Source of the DNA: an archaeon
Lineage (GTDB): Archaea; Thermoproteota; Nitrososphaeria; Nitrososphaerales; UBA183
Direction of reading: 5' to 3'
DNA length: 25,079 bases
Assembly: GCA_021807225.1 (NCBI GenBank)
Contig: JAKAPI010000007.1
Location: forward strand, 1-25,079
The position numbers and the translations under genes were made by a program. Shown piece by piece: positions 14,492 to 22,982 of this stretch. The notes under the pieces are model-generated. The model made no database searches and was not told where the DNA came from. It saw only the letters and a program-made list of their open reading frames with translations. How positions within the stretch are numbered: the stretch's first letter is position 1; each line of letters opens with the position of its first letter.

Positions 14492-15769
14492 GTGGCCGTC
14501 GACATTGACGCCAACAACCTGTTCGTTCTGATCTCGGGCCTCCTTGTCTTCACCATGACCCCGGCGGTGGGACTCCTGGAGGTGGGTGAGCTGGGGGAGA
14601 AGTTCTCAAACACAAGCCTCCTGAAGACCATGCTCATCACCGGAATCGGCTTCGTCGTGATGGCCGTGGTGGGGTTCAATACCGCCTTCGCGCCTACGAT
14701 CGGAAACGGGCTGATTGGGGATCCGTGGTACAGCCCCGGGTTCTTCCTCGGGGGGTTCTCAGGGAGCAGCTCAGGTCTCCTCTCGGGGACATGGTGGTCC
14801 ATGGCTCCGCAGTATTTCGCGACGGGCCTGACCACGGGGACCTACTTCCTCTTTGAAACCGCATTCGCCACTGTGACCCTCGCCCTCGTCGGAGTAGTCG
14901 TGCTGCGGAAGGTCAAGCTCGAGGTCTTCGCCTTCTTCTCTGTGATCTACTTTCTGGTGATCTGGAACCTTCCAGCGGCCTGGATCTGGAACCCCACCGG
15001 TTGGCTCTACGCGATGGGGATGAGGGATTTCGCGGGCGGGCTGGTGGTCCACGGGGCGGCCGGGGCCGCGGGGCTCGCAATATTGGTCGCAGTCTGGCAG
15101 GAAGAAAGGAGGGCGGGGGTCAAAGAAAGCCCCCAGGCTTCCATTAACGTCAGCCCAATCTGGCTGACCCTCGCCATACTCCTCCTCTGGGTAGGGTGGT
15201 TCGGGTTCAATCCGGGGAGCGTCCTCGCCTTCAACAGCTCCGCAACGACCGTCGTCCTGACCACGTTTCTGGCTGCCTCGACCAGCTTCCTCTCCCTGAT
15301 GCTAGTCGTCTGGTGGAGGACCAGAGCGAACCCAGGGCTCATCAACATGGCGAACGGAGTGCTCATGGGGCTGATAGTGATCACCCCCGTCGCGGGATTC
15401 GTCAGCCCGGGGAGCGCCATGATACTCGGGGCCCTCTGCGGTCCCATATTCTATGCCGCAGAAGTGTATTTCGCCAAACGCAAGTGGCTTGCCGACCCTG
15501 TGGGGCTGCTGCCGGGCCACTTGGTGGGCGGTCTGTTCGGGGTGCTCATGATAGCGTTCTTTACCCAGAGCGACTTCGCCGCGGCATCGGGGACTTCCCT
15601 CCCGAACGGGATATTGTTCGGAGGAGGCACCGCTGCCCTGCTGCAGCTCGGGATCGAAGCCTTCGGTATAGTTGCGGTGTTCGCCACCGTGTTTCTCCTC
15701 TCTTTCATAGTGATGAAAGCGGCCAGCGCGCTCTTCCGCGGGATTCTGGTCCACGAGACTCGAGGTTAG
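14492..15769 (+). CDS. amt: Ammonium transporter (Amt/MEP/Rh family)
   Basis: A 425-residue integral membrane protein with about eleven hydrophobic segments. The family core is clear: RDFAGGLVVHGAAGAAGLAI (178-197) holds the conserved Asp179 and the first pore histidine His187. LADPVGLLPGHLVGGLFGVL (333-352) holds the twin histidine His343. GWFGFNPGS (235-243) is the other hallmark loop. It conducts ammonium/ammonia into the cell. A GTG start at 14492 matches the promoter spacing and the hydrophobic first segment follows at once. There is no GlnK/PII gene beside it. A beheaded ArsR gene lies upstream. The sequence around FSGSSSGLLSGTWWSMAPQY (89-108) differs from typical AmtB, so transport properties may differ. 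Confidence 0.93.
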   Translation: MAVDIDANNLFVLISGLLVFTMTPAVGLLEVGELGEKFSNTSLLKTMLITGIGFVVMAVVGFNTAFAPTIGNGLIGDPWYSPGFFLGGFSGSSSGLLSGTWWSMAPQYFATGLTTGTYFLFETAFATVTLALVGVVVLRKVKLEVFAFFSVIYFLVIWNLPAAWIWNPTGWLYAMGMRDFAGGLVVHGAAGAAGLAILVAVWQEERRAGVKESPQASINVSPIWLTLAILLLWVGWFGFNPGSVLAFNSSATTVVLTTFLAASTSFLSLMLVVWWRTRANPGLINMANGVLMGLIVITPVAGFVSPGSAMILGALCGPIFYAAEVYFAKRKWLADPVGLLPGHLVGGLFGVLMIAFFTQSDFAAASGTSLPNGILFGGGTAALLQLGIEAFGIVAVFATVFLLSFIVMKAASALFRGILVHETRG

Positions 15770-15951
15770 AGTATAACCACCCCGCGTTCAAACGGCCGAT
15801 TGATCTGCTCCCGCCTCGCCCTGTGCAGCATTTCGGGGTTGCCCTCATAGCAGCGAGACAGGGCCTGCGAAAGCGTTCTTGCGGTGAACTCCCCCTCCCC
15901 GAAGGTCTCCGATATCCGTCTCAGCTGGGCGCGGAAGTCGAGAGCGACCGT
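15766..15951 (-). pseudogene. C-terminal fragment of an unrecognised protein beside the IS element
   Basis: A minus-strand frame of about 60 codons reads LDFRAQLRRISETFGEGEFT, then LSQALSRCYEGNPEMLHRAR and a tail ending GVVIL at TAA 15766-15768, overlapping the last bases of amt. It has no good start codon and stops abruptly at an in-frame TAA ten bases from the left end of the insertion sequence. The composition is that of a helical protein. No continuation is seen on the far side of the IS. I do not recognise the family. Confidence 0.35.
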
Positions 15952-16224
15952 TTACTGGTGTGTTGCACGATTTGACTCCGTAATCGAATGATTTTGGTTC
16001 GAGTGTGCCCCCGCGGGGCCTGCCCAGGACCTGCTCGACTGGAAAAACTCCTTCCCGGGGCTCCCCATCTTCTTCTGCATCTCTTTGACCGTCATTGTCT
16101 CGCCGTCGACCGTGACCCTCGCTCCGCCCTTCTCTCCCCTCGACTTTGGCTTGTCCTTGCCGGCACCAGGCTCTGTGACGTCAGATTCTAACAGCGCTGT
16201 TGACTGGGGTGGCGTTCTTTGGCT

Positions 16225-16345
16225 CCACCTCGGCCAAGGTGGGCTCTCACCCGAAAAAGGAGCCCAAAATGAGCCCTCACCTCCGGCGACATACCGGCTA
16301 GACAAATCCCGCCTCGGCGGGGTGGATTTCCAGCACAAATCCACC
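16225..16345. repeat. Cluster of short inverted repeats
   Basis: Successive hairpins are visible. CCACCT/AGGTGG lies at 16225-16242. GGGCTC (16241-16246) can pair with either of two GAGCCC copies (16260-16265 and 16271-16276). CCCGC/GCGGG lies at 16308-16321. GGTGGATTT/AAATCCACC, nine perfect pairs around a 7-base loop, lies at 16321-16345. They occupy 121 bases with no credible coding frame, inside the IS-like segment. Confidence 0.7.
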
Positions 16346-16441
16346 CACCCAGCCTCCCACCTCGGCGGAACGACCGTCAAACCGGCTTCAGGACTGGTGG
16401 TGGTCGGAGCGTGGATTCGAGCAGATGAAATCTCCCCTCGG

Positions 16442-16988
16442 TCTGGTGGTGGCCGTTTCCGATTGGTGGTGGTGCGGTGGTGGGGACGGCTCTACCTCTG
16501 GAAGGTGAAGAAGGGTCACCTGAAGATACACTTCGCCGTGGACGTGAAGACTAGGCAGGAGGTGTCAATGGACGTGTCGTCGGAGAAGGTCGGGGACGGG
16601 AGGAGGCTGAAGAGGCTGGTGAGGAAGGCGGAGGAGAGCGTCAGGGTGAGGAAGGAGGGTCCTCGCCGACGGGGCCTACGACTCGAAGGCGAACTTCAAC
16701 TTCCTCGCCAAGGAGGGGATCAGGCCAGTCATCAGGGTGGCCAAGACCTCGGTGCCGAGGTGCGACGGGAGCTATGCGAGGAAGAAGGCGGTCATAGAGC
16801 AGCAGGCGCTCAGGCCGAAGGCGTGGTCGAGGACACACAGGTTCGGGTACGGGTGGAGGGTCGAGGGGGCCTTCTCTGTCATCAAACGCATCTTCGGGGA
16901 GTACGTCACCGCCAGGAAGTTCGTGAACATGGCCAAGGAGGTGGCGATGAAGGCGTCCATCTACAACGGGTTCGTCGCGACGGCGTAG
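16442..16988 (+). pseudogene. IS5-family DDE transposase, frameshifted
   Basis: The first frame gives KVKKGHLKIHFAVDVKTRQE and VSSEKVGDGRRLKRLVRKAE, with the first catalytic Asp expected in FAVD. At about 16655-16665 the coding switches frame and continues VLADGAYDSKANFNFLAKEG (second Asp in ADGAYD), RVAKTSVPRCDGSYARKKAV and YGWRVEGAFSVIKRIFGEYV (Glu in VEGAFS), ending at TAG 16986-16988. The order D, D, E is right for DDE transposases. The N-terminal third is missing or unrecognisable. It cannot make a full protein in one frame, so it is inactive unless programmed frameshifting occurs, which some IS families use. Confidence 0.85.
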
Positions 16989-17040
16989 GCCGGTCTCACT
17001 GCCCCAGCAGAGGTCATCTCAGACACTACGTTCGTGCAAC

Positions 17041-17303
17041 GGAGCACCATTTACGATATCTAATTGAATATCCTAGACCGCTTATAGCACCCCTGCTCCC
17101 TCGGAGGATTTGTAGACGATTCAGAGAGAAGGATGCCACTTCAAGTTCACATGGAAGAAGGCTTGGCTACCACCCGTCAGGAGAGCCCATGCGGCGGGGC
17201 ATCCCCCGGTTGACCTCTCCCACCGGGCCGGCCCTTGCAGAACAAACGTCGTAGAGCGCGGACTCGGTCCGCGCCTGTCCGCATCCACGGAGGAGAGCGT
17301 TGG
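17041..17303 (+). other. Gap between IS element and VapBC operon
   Basis: There is no gene I can support. The stretch begins AT-rich (17045-17090) and becomes GC-rich. A perfect hairpin GCGCGGA-CTCGG-TCCGCGC lies at 17256-17274 upstream of the antitoxin promoter. Its role is unclear. Confidence 0.4.
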
Positions 17304-17345
17304 CATGCGAGGTTAAATACACATACATGCACATATAGTCGCATG
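17304..17345 (+). promoter_or_regulatory. TATA box between inverted repeats, promoter of vapBC
   Basis: TTAAATAC (17313-17320) is about 25 bases before the ATG at 17343. CATGCGA (17304-17310) and TCGCATG (17339-17345) are perfect inverted copies, one just upstream of the TATA box and the other overlapping the start codon. This suits autorepression by the VapBC complex on a leaderless message. Confidence 0.6.
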
Positions 17346-17576
17346 GGCCACAAGACGATAACCGTCTCCGACGAGGCCTACGATGCCCTCGCGAAGTCTC
17401 GGCTGACGAACGAGTCTTTCACCAAGGTCATACTCCGCCTGACCACCGGCAAGGGGAGCGCCAGGATGCTCTTGCAGCACCTGAAATCGTCGGCCTCGGA
17501 CGAAGAGCTCGCCCTCCGGGTAGAAGCAGCGATGAAGAGAACGAGGAGGGCGCGTCTCAGGCCCGCCGAAGCATAG
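17343..17576 (+). CDS. vapB: VapB antitoxin (DUF217 type)
   Basis: A 77-residue protein starting MGHKTITVSDEAYDALAKSR, the ribbon-helix-helix-like beginning of DUF217/VapB antitoxins, followed by ESFTKVILRLT and a charged tail (AAMKRTRRARLR) that probably wraps the toxin. It is encoded 13 bases before the PIN toxin gene, the classic vapBC order. The start is ATG 17343 because the TATA box and the IR arm fit it; the frame is open further upstream without conserved sequence. It should neutralise the VapC and repress the operon. Confidence 0.88.
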   Translation: MGHKTITVSDEAYDALAKSRLTNESFTKVILRLTTGKGSARMLLQHLKSSASDEELALRVEAAMKRTRRARLRPAEA

Positions 17577-17589
17577 CCAGGGTCGGACC

Positions 17590-17985
17590 TTGGTCTGCCT
17601 CGACACGTCTGTCCTGATCGCGCTGATAAGGAAAGACCGCGCCGCTGTTGGGGCCCTGGAGGCCGAGGCGGAAAAGGGAGGGGTGGTCTCCACGACGCCC
17701 GTGAACCTGTGCGAGCTGTACGCAGGCGCCGCCGGGGCGAGGGAACCGGAGAGGGAACTTTCGAGGGTGGATGAGCTCGTCGCCCGCCTGGTCGTGCTCG
17801 AGTTCGGGGCCGGAGCCGCAAGGAGGTATGGCGAACTCGCACGCGCAGAAGCGCTTCGGAAGGGACCCATTGGCGACTTTGACATGATCATAGCTTCGAT
17901 AGCGCTGCAGCACAAGGAAAGGCTGGCGACGCGGAACGTCAAGCACTTCGGGAGGGTGCCGGGGCTTGAGGTAGAAGAGTGGTAG
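17590..17985 (+). CDS. vapC: VapC toxin, PIN-domain ribonuclease
   Basis: A complete 131-residue PIN protein. It has VCLDTSVLIALI at the start (Asp5), TPVNLCELYAG (Glu42), GDFDMIIASIALQHKERLAT (Asp96 and Asp98), then RNVKHFGRVPGLEVEEW. All expected acidic residues for Mg2+-dependent RNA cleavage are present. VapC enzymes of this type usually cut tRNA or rRNA. It starts at TTG 17590, 13 bases after the antitoxin stop, and is presumably co-transcribed and coupled with it. This is the best-preserved toxin-antitoxin pair of the window. Confidence 0.92.
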   Translation: MVCLDTSVLIALIRKDRAAVGALEAEAEKGGVVSTTPVNLCELYAGAAGAREPERELSRVDELVARLVVLEFGAGAARRYGELARAEALRKGPIGDFDMIIASIALQHKERLATRNVKHFGRVPGLEVEEW

Positions 17986-18052
17986 GCGACACTCGGCCGC
18001 GACCACTGGGTTTCCATCGCAGCAGCCCGGGGTGCCTCGCCGTTGTCCAGAG

Positions 18053-18071
18053 CATGTCCATTTAGGACATG
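18053..18071. repeat. Inverted repeat CATGTCC-ATTTA-GGACATG
   Basis: Perfect 7-base arms around a 5-base spacer, 68 bases after the vapC stop. Possibly a 3' hairpin of the vapBC message or a protein-binding site; nothing adjacent decides. Confidence 0.6.
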
Positions 18072-18220
18072 ACCTTGTTCGAAGCGTCGACTCCTTGTTC
18101 AGTCCTATCTGCCATGGCGCTGCTAGGCGCATCGCCATTCGACAGATATTCCCTCCTCCAAAGGGGCCAAGAGGCGTTCGCACTCGCGGGGAACGGTTGC
18201 CCGCAAAGCCGTCTTCCACG

Positions 18221-18249
18221 ACAGGCTATCGCCGGCGATGCGAGCCTGT
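18221..18249. repeat. Long imperfect palindrome
   Basis: ACAGGCT (18221-18227) pairs with AGCCTGT (18243-18249). Between them ATCGCCGGCGAT (18228-18239) is itself a perfect palindrome, leaving a 3-base GCG bulge. It would form a stable hairpin in RNA, about 140 bases beyond the 3' end of the minus-strand surface-protein gene. Confidence 0.65.
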
Positions 18250-18391
18250 TCCTGTCGTAGTCCACGGCGCACGTTTTGCATCGGCTTACCTTCCAAGTTG
18301 GGTGCTCTAGTCTTCCACCGCATACGGGACCGTAGCGACCGATGCCCTACGACCCCGGGCCCTGGCTCGGATGGGCCTGTGTCACGGGCTT

Positions 18392-21300
18392 TCAAACCCC
18401 TTGGAGCCGCATACGGGAGGAGTATCTTGACCTCGCCAGCAGGTACGCTGACACTACGACCGTCACGAACACGACCACCGCCACAACCTGCAGCGGGAAT
18501 TCTGGGATTGCCCCGCCTCCGCCGCCGGACGACGAGCCCGTCAGAGAGGTTTGGGTCGAGGTGGTTTCGGCCGGAGCGGCACTGGTGGCCGTGCTTGCCA
18601 CCGCAATGGAAGTCGTCGTGCTTGAAATGGCGTTCAGTTGGACGTTGAGTTGCAGCCCGGCGAATGCTGGAACCGCTACTTCGAATGACCGGGTAGAAAA
18701 GCCGTGGTCTGAAAATGTCACGTTGTATGATCCGGCGAACTCTGGGACGGAGAAACTTCCGTTGACCGTGGGCACCGGGGCCCCGTCGACTGTGACACTG
18801 GCTGTACTTGGAGCCACGCTCCCCTCGACCAGCCCCGTCGAGTTGAAGTCGAACATGGCATACTTCGAACTCAGTATCACGTAGTTCACGCCAGGAGGCG
18901 CCGTTATCTCGTACCCCGACAAGACGAGCCTGTTGGCGGACAGCGAATCGATGGAATCAACGAGTTGGAAGTTACGAAGGCTTGTCCTATCGAGTTCGGT
19001 TATCGCGCCAGATGCTGGGTTGTAGGCGAACAGTGCTGGGGTGTTGCTTGACAGGTTTTGGCCCGAGGCGAGAAAATCGACGCCGTTCCAGGAAATCGTG
19101 TAGAGTGCTACATCCGCTGGGAACAGATTTGAAACGTCAGTTATGCCGCTTGCCGGGCTGAAGACAGCCTCGAACCCGCCACCTGTCAGCCCGTCTATCC
19201 CGCCCAGGAATGCGACGCTGCCGCTGGAAGCTATGCTCTGGAAAGTCGGAAGGGCTAAGGGGCTATGGGCCAGCGACTGCACGCCTTCCGGTACCGTCTC
19301 CGAGTAATCCTGGAAAGTGCCTGAGGTGAGATTGAGCACGCCAATCCGGCTCGGATTCGTCACCAAGATCTCCTCGTTGAACCCGGCCAGATAGGCGCCA
19401 TAGTACCCGTCGTAAGTCGGGGACCCTATGAAGCTGTTCGGGACGAGCTGGGTTAGATTGCTCAACTCGAACCCTTTCAAGAGCCCGATATAGTAGACTC
19501 CCTGGCCCGAGCCCATCACTACTGCGCTTCCGTTCGTCGTGGTGTCAAGGGCAGTGATGCTGCCGCGGTAGGCATCCTGAAGCCTGGGCGGAAGGATGCT
19601 TGTCAGGTTGGAGAGCGCTCCATCAGTCAGGTTGTAGAAGAACATCTCCGCGCCGACGCCGGTCAGTCCCCCGAGGAGAAAGCCGTCCTTGTAGGCAGTC
19701 GCGGAGTCCACGAGCACGTTCCATCCAGGCCCTCGTACGAACGCATCGGTGTTCAGATTGAGCAGACCAAATGACCCGCCCCCTGCCAGCAGCTCATAGT
19801 CACCATTGTGGGCCAGCGCCTCGGTCCAGAAAGGTCCATTCTGTATCAAGCCGGTGATGTTCGTGTAGCGGCTTTCCACCATTGGCGAGAACTGTATGCG
19901 GAGCGTGACCGGGAGGAAGCTTGCGTTGATCTCCCCCTCCTGCGGCGAAGGGACGAGCAAAGAGTAATCCGTCGACGAGTTGCCCACGACGTAGCTCTCG
20001 ACCCCCTGGGGGATTTCAAGAGTCGAACTTCCTGCCAGTTTGAACCCGTTCTGTCCGACTTCGACGTTGTAAGATTCTCCTCCCAGCCCGCTGGCTACGA
20101 TGTTCAGGGTCGTCGTGTTGAGACCGAAGTTGACAAAATAGACAGAGCCGGCTGTCGCGTTGAGCACAGCGTAGGAGTCTACCCCGTTTCTTGATACAAG
20201 GATGTTGTTCGGCCCTTGTCTTAGAGGAAGACGGAAGTACCCCCCAACTGCGATCGTCTCATTCCCATCTACCACCAAGGTGGAATGGGTCGGGACGTAG
20301 CCCGTGAGCTGGGGGGCATTCTGCTGCGTTCCTGGGCTGAACAATTCCGGGTTATACCATACCCCTGCGCCATAGGTGGAGAGGAGCGCAGAACCGTTCT
20401 GCAAAAATGATATGCCGGTTATCACCCTGGTGGGCAAGTTGAGCGTCCGGTCCTGCCACGTTCGGCCCAGGTCTCCTGAGACGTAGAGACCATCGTCCGT
20501 AGTGTAGATCAAGTATGCAGCACCGGCGACCTTGTGGAAAAAGACCAGAGGTGCCGCAGCGAATATAGCCGAAGTGTGGAAACCAAGGTCTGTGAAATTA
20601 AGCCCGGCGTCTGTACTCAGCATGAGCCGCCCATAGTCTTGCGACGGCGGCCATAAAACGGCCGCAACTATCGAATCATTCAAGGGGTCGACCGCGAGAG
20701 CGTTGAAGACCAACGTGTTGATCCTAGTCCACGCACTCCCTCCGTCTGTCGAACGGAAGAGGCCGGGCGTGTTTGAATAGCCACCCCAAACCGAAGCGTA
20801 GAGGACGTTCTGGTCGACTGGGTCTGTTGTGACTGCTATGTCCCCCCGCGGCGAATTCGGCAGCAGATTCCACGATTTGCCCCAGTCGTTGCTCCAGTAA
20901 ATCCCATTTGTGGTGGCCAGATAGATGCTCCTGTTTGCGAACGCGACCGACATCGCATTGTCAGCCAAGATATGAATCTGCGACCAGTTACCAGCTGGCA
21001 TAAAGAAAGACGCGCCGCCGTCGTCGGACACCCTGAAGCCACCGAAGCCCTGCGCGACGATTACGACCGAGTCATTGTAGGGGTCCACCTCCGTCGACCC
21101 CTCCTCACTCAGGCCTTGGAGTGCGCTTACCCATGTCTTTCCGAAGTCGTTGGAAACCTCGGGCCCCCAGTCCTGCACCGTCGTGAATATCCTGCTCCCG
21201 GTCGAGGACACGCTGTAGATGAGACTCGCGGACCTGTTGTTGAGCGGAGTCCACGTATACCCGGCGTTGTAGGTTACAGCCAAGCCTTGGTCGCTGCCGA

Positions 21301-22855
21301 GGTACATGATGCTGCCATTAGCTGGGTCGATGGTCAACACCCTGTTGTCATGACCGACCATCCCGGCATACGGTCCCGACGAAACCAAAGGTGAGAACAT
21401 CGCCCCAGAATCGTTTGACCTGTCCACGTACCCCGGACCGACGACGTACATGACGTCGCCGTTGAGCGGGTCGTAGGTAATGTATTGGGGAGCCTCTGAA
21501 ATCCCTGCGGTGACCCCCGCCTTGGAAAATACGGCGACTTCAATGCCGACTGCGCTGTCGTTGACAGGGTTCCAGGTTACACCGTCGTCATCGGACTTGA
21601 ATAGGCTCGGGAAGGACGTATACCCATGGTGAACCAACGCCCACATCTGCGACTGGTTCGACGGGTCGGTCAGGACCTGGCTTACCGTCTGATAGCCGGG
21701 GAAGCTGCCAACCACGACGTAACTCTTCCCTCCGTCAGCAGATCGAAGTATCTGTACCGACCCAGGTTGGTACAGACCGACGAAAATAGTGGACCCGGCG
21801 GCCTGCACATCGAGGGTGGTTACAAAACCTGAGAAGCGGCTTACCACTGTCCAGGTCGTTCCGAAGTCGTGCGACACAAGAACGGCATTATATGCCGCCG
21901 CGTAAAGAGCCCCGGAAACATAGGCAAGAAGGTTGCCTCCCACGGTATACGTTTCCTGCCATGTCGTTCCACCATTGACGGACTTGTAGATTCCACCTCC
22001 TATACTTTTGGTGACCCCTCCCGTCGCGACCACCAAGACATCGGGGTTGGTGGGGGAGACCACAATCGAGTTTACTTCAGTGGAACCCAACCCGACGTCC
22101 TCCGTCGCCCAATCCTTCCCCCCGTCGGTGGATCTGAAAACCCCTCCGTAGCCGTTCACGTCGGAAACTGCCCCCGGGCTGCTACTTGGTCCCCCCCTTC
22201 CGGACGCGGCGTAGATGATGCTCATATTGACAGGGCTGAAGCCTATCGCTGGGATTGTTCCCGATACGAATTGTTCTGAAGCATTGTATGTCGCTTCGGG
22301 GCTAACATTCGAGGGGCCAAGGCTTTCCCACCCTGAAGCCAGCAACACCGTGGATGCGCTCTGTATCTGGTCAATTGAAGAACCGATTTGAGATGAGTCT
22401 ACGACAACCTGGGTGATTGTCTGAGCCTGGACCAGGGGCTGGAACTCCAGGTAAAACAGTGTCGTGTTGTAGTCGGGAGCGACGAAATCTCCAGAACCGT
22501 TGATCTGGACCACGTCAGTCGCAAGTTGTCTTTGCTCAAAGCTCACCGCTTGCGAAGCGACGTCGTCTGTCACCCCTTCGAACATTAGGACTGAACCGTC
22601 ATAGGAATACACTTGGGAGAGGTTGCTGAAGGAAGACCCGTTGATCAGATAGACAGGTATGTACACGACAGTACGGAAACTGGTACTGACATTCCCCAAT
22701 TTGATTTCAAACGGGGGCTTGTAAGCTAGTGCTGACGCGTCCGACGAGCGAGACCCGCCCTGTGCTGAAGGAGCCACCATGAATGGCGGGCCCGTTAGAA
22801 GGACAATTACAATCAAAGCGGCGAGTGCCTTGGCCAGCGTCTGAAAGCGCCTCAA
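18392..22855 (-). CDS. Giant secreted BNR/Asp-box repeat protein with C-terminal membrane anchor
   Basis: A 1487-residue exported protein. Residues 1-32 are a signal peptide (MRRFQ, hydrophobic ALAALIVIVLL, likely cut near PSAQG). Residues about 48-165 are beta-rich and could be a cohesin-like module. From about 200 to 880 there are at least eleven BNR/Asp-box-like motifs: VFRSTDGGKDW, IYKSVNGGTTW, LFKSDDDGVTW, EVSNDFGKTW, YWSNDWGKSW, LFRSTDGGSAW, YVSGDLGRTW and weaker ones, consistent with one or two sortilin/sialidase-type beta-propellers. A second beta-repeat region spans about 1040-1330, then a PEGA-like domain (SVTVDGAPVPTVNG). A Ser/Thr-rich linker, GGGGG, IPEFPLQ and a transmembrane helix near 1457-1475 follow, with a basic tail. 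Many NxS/T sequons suggest glycosylation. It is probably a surface adhesin or glycan-binding protein; no sialidase active site is evident. Start TTG 22855. Confidence 0.88.
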   Translation of the reverse strand: MRRFQTLAKALAALIVIVLLTGPPFMVAPSAQGGSRSSDASALAYKPPFEIKLGNVSTSFRTVVYIPVYLINGSSFSNLSQVYSYDGSVLMFEGVTDDVASQAVSFEQRQLATDVVQINGSGDFVAPDYNTTLFYLEFQPLVQAQTITQVVVDSSQIGSSIDQIQSASTVLLASGWESLGPSNVSPEATYNASEQFVSGTIPAIGFSPVNMSIIYAASGRGGPSSSPGAVSDVNGYGGVFRSTDGGKDWATEDVGLGSTEVNSIVVSPTNPDVLVVATGGVTKSIGGGIYKSVNGGTTWQETYTVGGNLLAYVSGALYAAAYNAVLVSHDFGTTWTVVSRFSGFVTTLDVQAAGSTIFVGLYQPGSVQILRSADGGKSYVVVGSFPGYQTVSQVLTDPSNQSQMWALVHHGYTSFPSLFKSDDDGVTWNPVNDSAVGIEVAVFSKAGVTAGISEAPQYITYDPLNGDVMYVVGPGYVDRSNDSGAMFSPLVSSGPYAGMVGHDNRVLTIDPANGSIMYLGSDQGLAVTYNAGYTWTPLNNRSASLIYSVSSTGSRIFTTVQDWGPEVSNDFGKTWVSALQGLSEEGSTEVDPYNDSVVIVAQGFGGFRVSDDGGASFFMPAGNWSQIHILADNAMSVAFANRSIYLATTNGIYWSNDWGKSWNLLPNSPRGDIAVTTDPVDQNVLYASVWGGYSNTPGLFRSTDGGSAWTRINTLVFNALAVDPLNDSIVAAVLWPPSQDYGRLMLSTDAGLNFTDLGFHTSAIFAAAPLVFFHKVAGAAYLIYTTDDGLYVSGDLGRTWQDRTLNLPTRVITGISFLQNGSALLSTYGAGVWYNPELFSPGTQQNAPQLTGYVPTHSTLVVDGNETIAVGGYFRLPLRQGPNNILVSRNGVDSYAVLNATAGSVYFVNFGLNTTTLNIVASGLGGESYNVEVGQNGFKLAGSSTLEIPQGVESYVVGNSSTDYSLLVPSPQEGEINASFLPVTLRIQFSPMVESRYTNITGLIQNGPFWTEALAHNGDYELLAGGGSFGLLNLNTDAFVRGPGWNVLVDSATAYKDGFLLGGLTGVGAEMFFYNLTDGALSNLTSILPPRLQDAYRGSITALDTTTNGSAVVMGSGQGVYYIGLLKGFELSNLTQLVPNSFIGSPTYDGYYGAYLAGFNEEILVTNPSRIGVLNLTSGTFQDYSETVPEGVQSLAHSPLALPTFQSIASSGSVAFLGGIDGLTGGGFEAVFSPASGITDVSNLFPADVALYTISWNGVDFLASGQNLSSNTPALFAYNPASGAITELDRTSLRNFQLVDSIDSLSANRLVLSGYEITAPPGVNYVILSSKYAMFDFNSTGLVEGSVAPSTASVTVDGAPVPTVNGSFSVPEFAGSYNVTFSDHGFSTRSFEVAVPAFAGLQLNVQLNAISSTTTSIAVASTATSAAPAETTSTQTSLTGSSSGGGGGAIPEFPLQVVAVVVFVTVVVSAYLLARSRYSSRMRLQGV

Positions 22856-22887
22856 CTTGCTATTGACGCGAATAACGGAATCCCAAG

Positions 22888-22898
22888 CCTTTTAACGT
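22888..22898 (-). promoter_or_regulatory. TATA box of the BNR surface-protein gene
   Basis: CGTTAAAAGG on the minus strand lies about 35-40 bases before the TTG start at 22855, giving a predicted leader of around 10 nt. The interval to the start is AT-richer than its surroundings. Confidence 0.5.
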
Positions 22899-22982
22899 TC
22901 AATCATGGAACCGAAACATCCGGCCGTGCTGGGCTCGTGCATCTCGCGCTCCATGGCACCACCCACCTCCTTCTGTGCTGGC

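Larger units (their letters stand above)
15962..17040 (+). mobile_element. Decayed IS5-like insertion sequence
   Basis: The boundaries are proposed from GTTGCACGA (15962-15970) and its inverse TCGTGCAAC (17032-17040), the second lying 44 bases after the transposase stop. The length of 1079 bp is usual for IS5-family elements. I see no target-site duplication. The first 450 bases do not encode the expected transposase N-terminus; they contain a minus-strand frame (VTVDGETMTVKEMQKKMGSP) and a cluster of palindromes, so the left half may be rearranged. The boundaries are less certain than the transposase itself. Confidence 0.4.
17986..18391 (+). other. Gap with inverted repeats, no gene recognised
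   Basis: About 400 bases between the vapC stop and the convergent end of the large surface protein gene. All frames look random. It contains two strong inverted repeats (18053-18071 and 18221-18249). A 12-base direct repeat CCGCATACGGGA occurs at 18318-18329 and at 18407-18418, the latter inside the 3' end of the surface-protein gene. No poly-T terminator was seen. Confidence 0.4.

Noticed and set aside
15985..16015. GGTTCGAGTGTGCCCC resembling a tRNA T-loop
   Set aside because: No acceptor, D or anticodon stem can be built around it on either strand; probably chance.
16396..16482. Repeated GGTGGTGG blocks
   Set aside because: Spacing is irregular and the units are short; likely low-complexity sequence of the decayed transposase start, not a CRISPR or tandem array.
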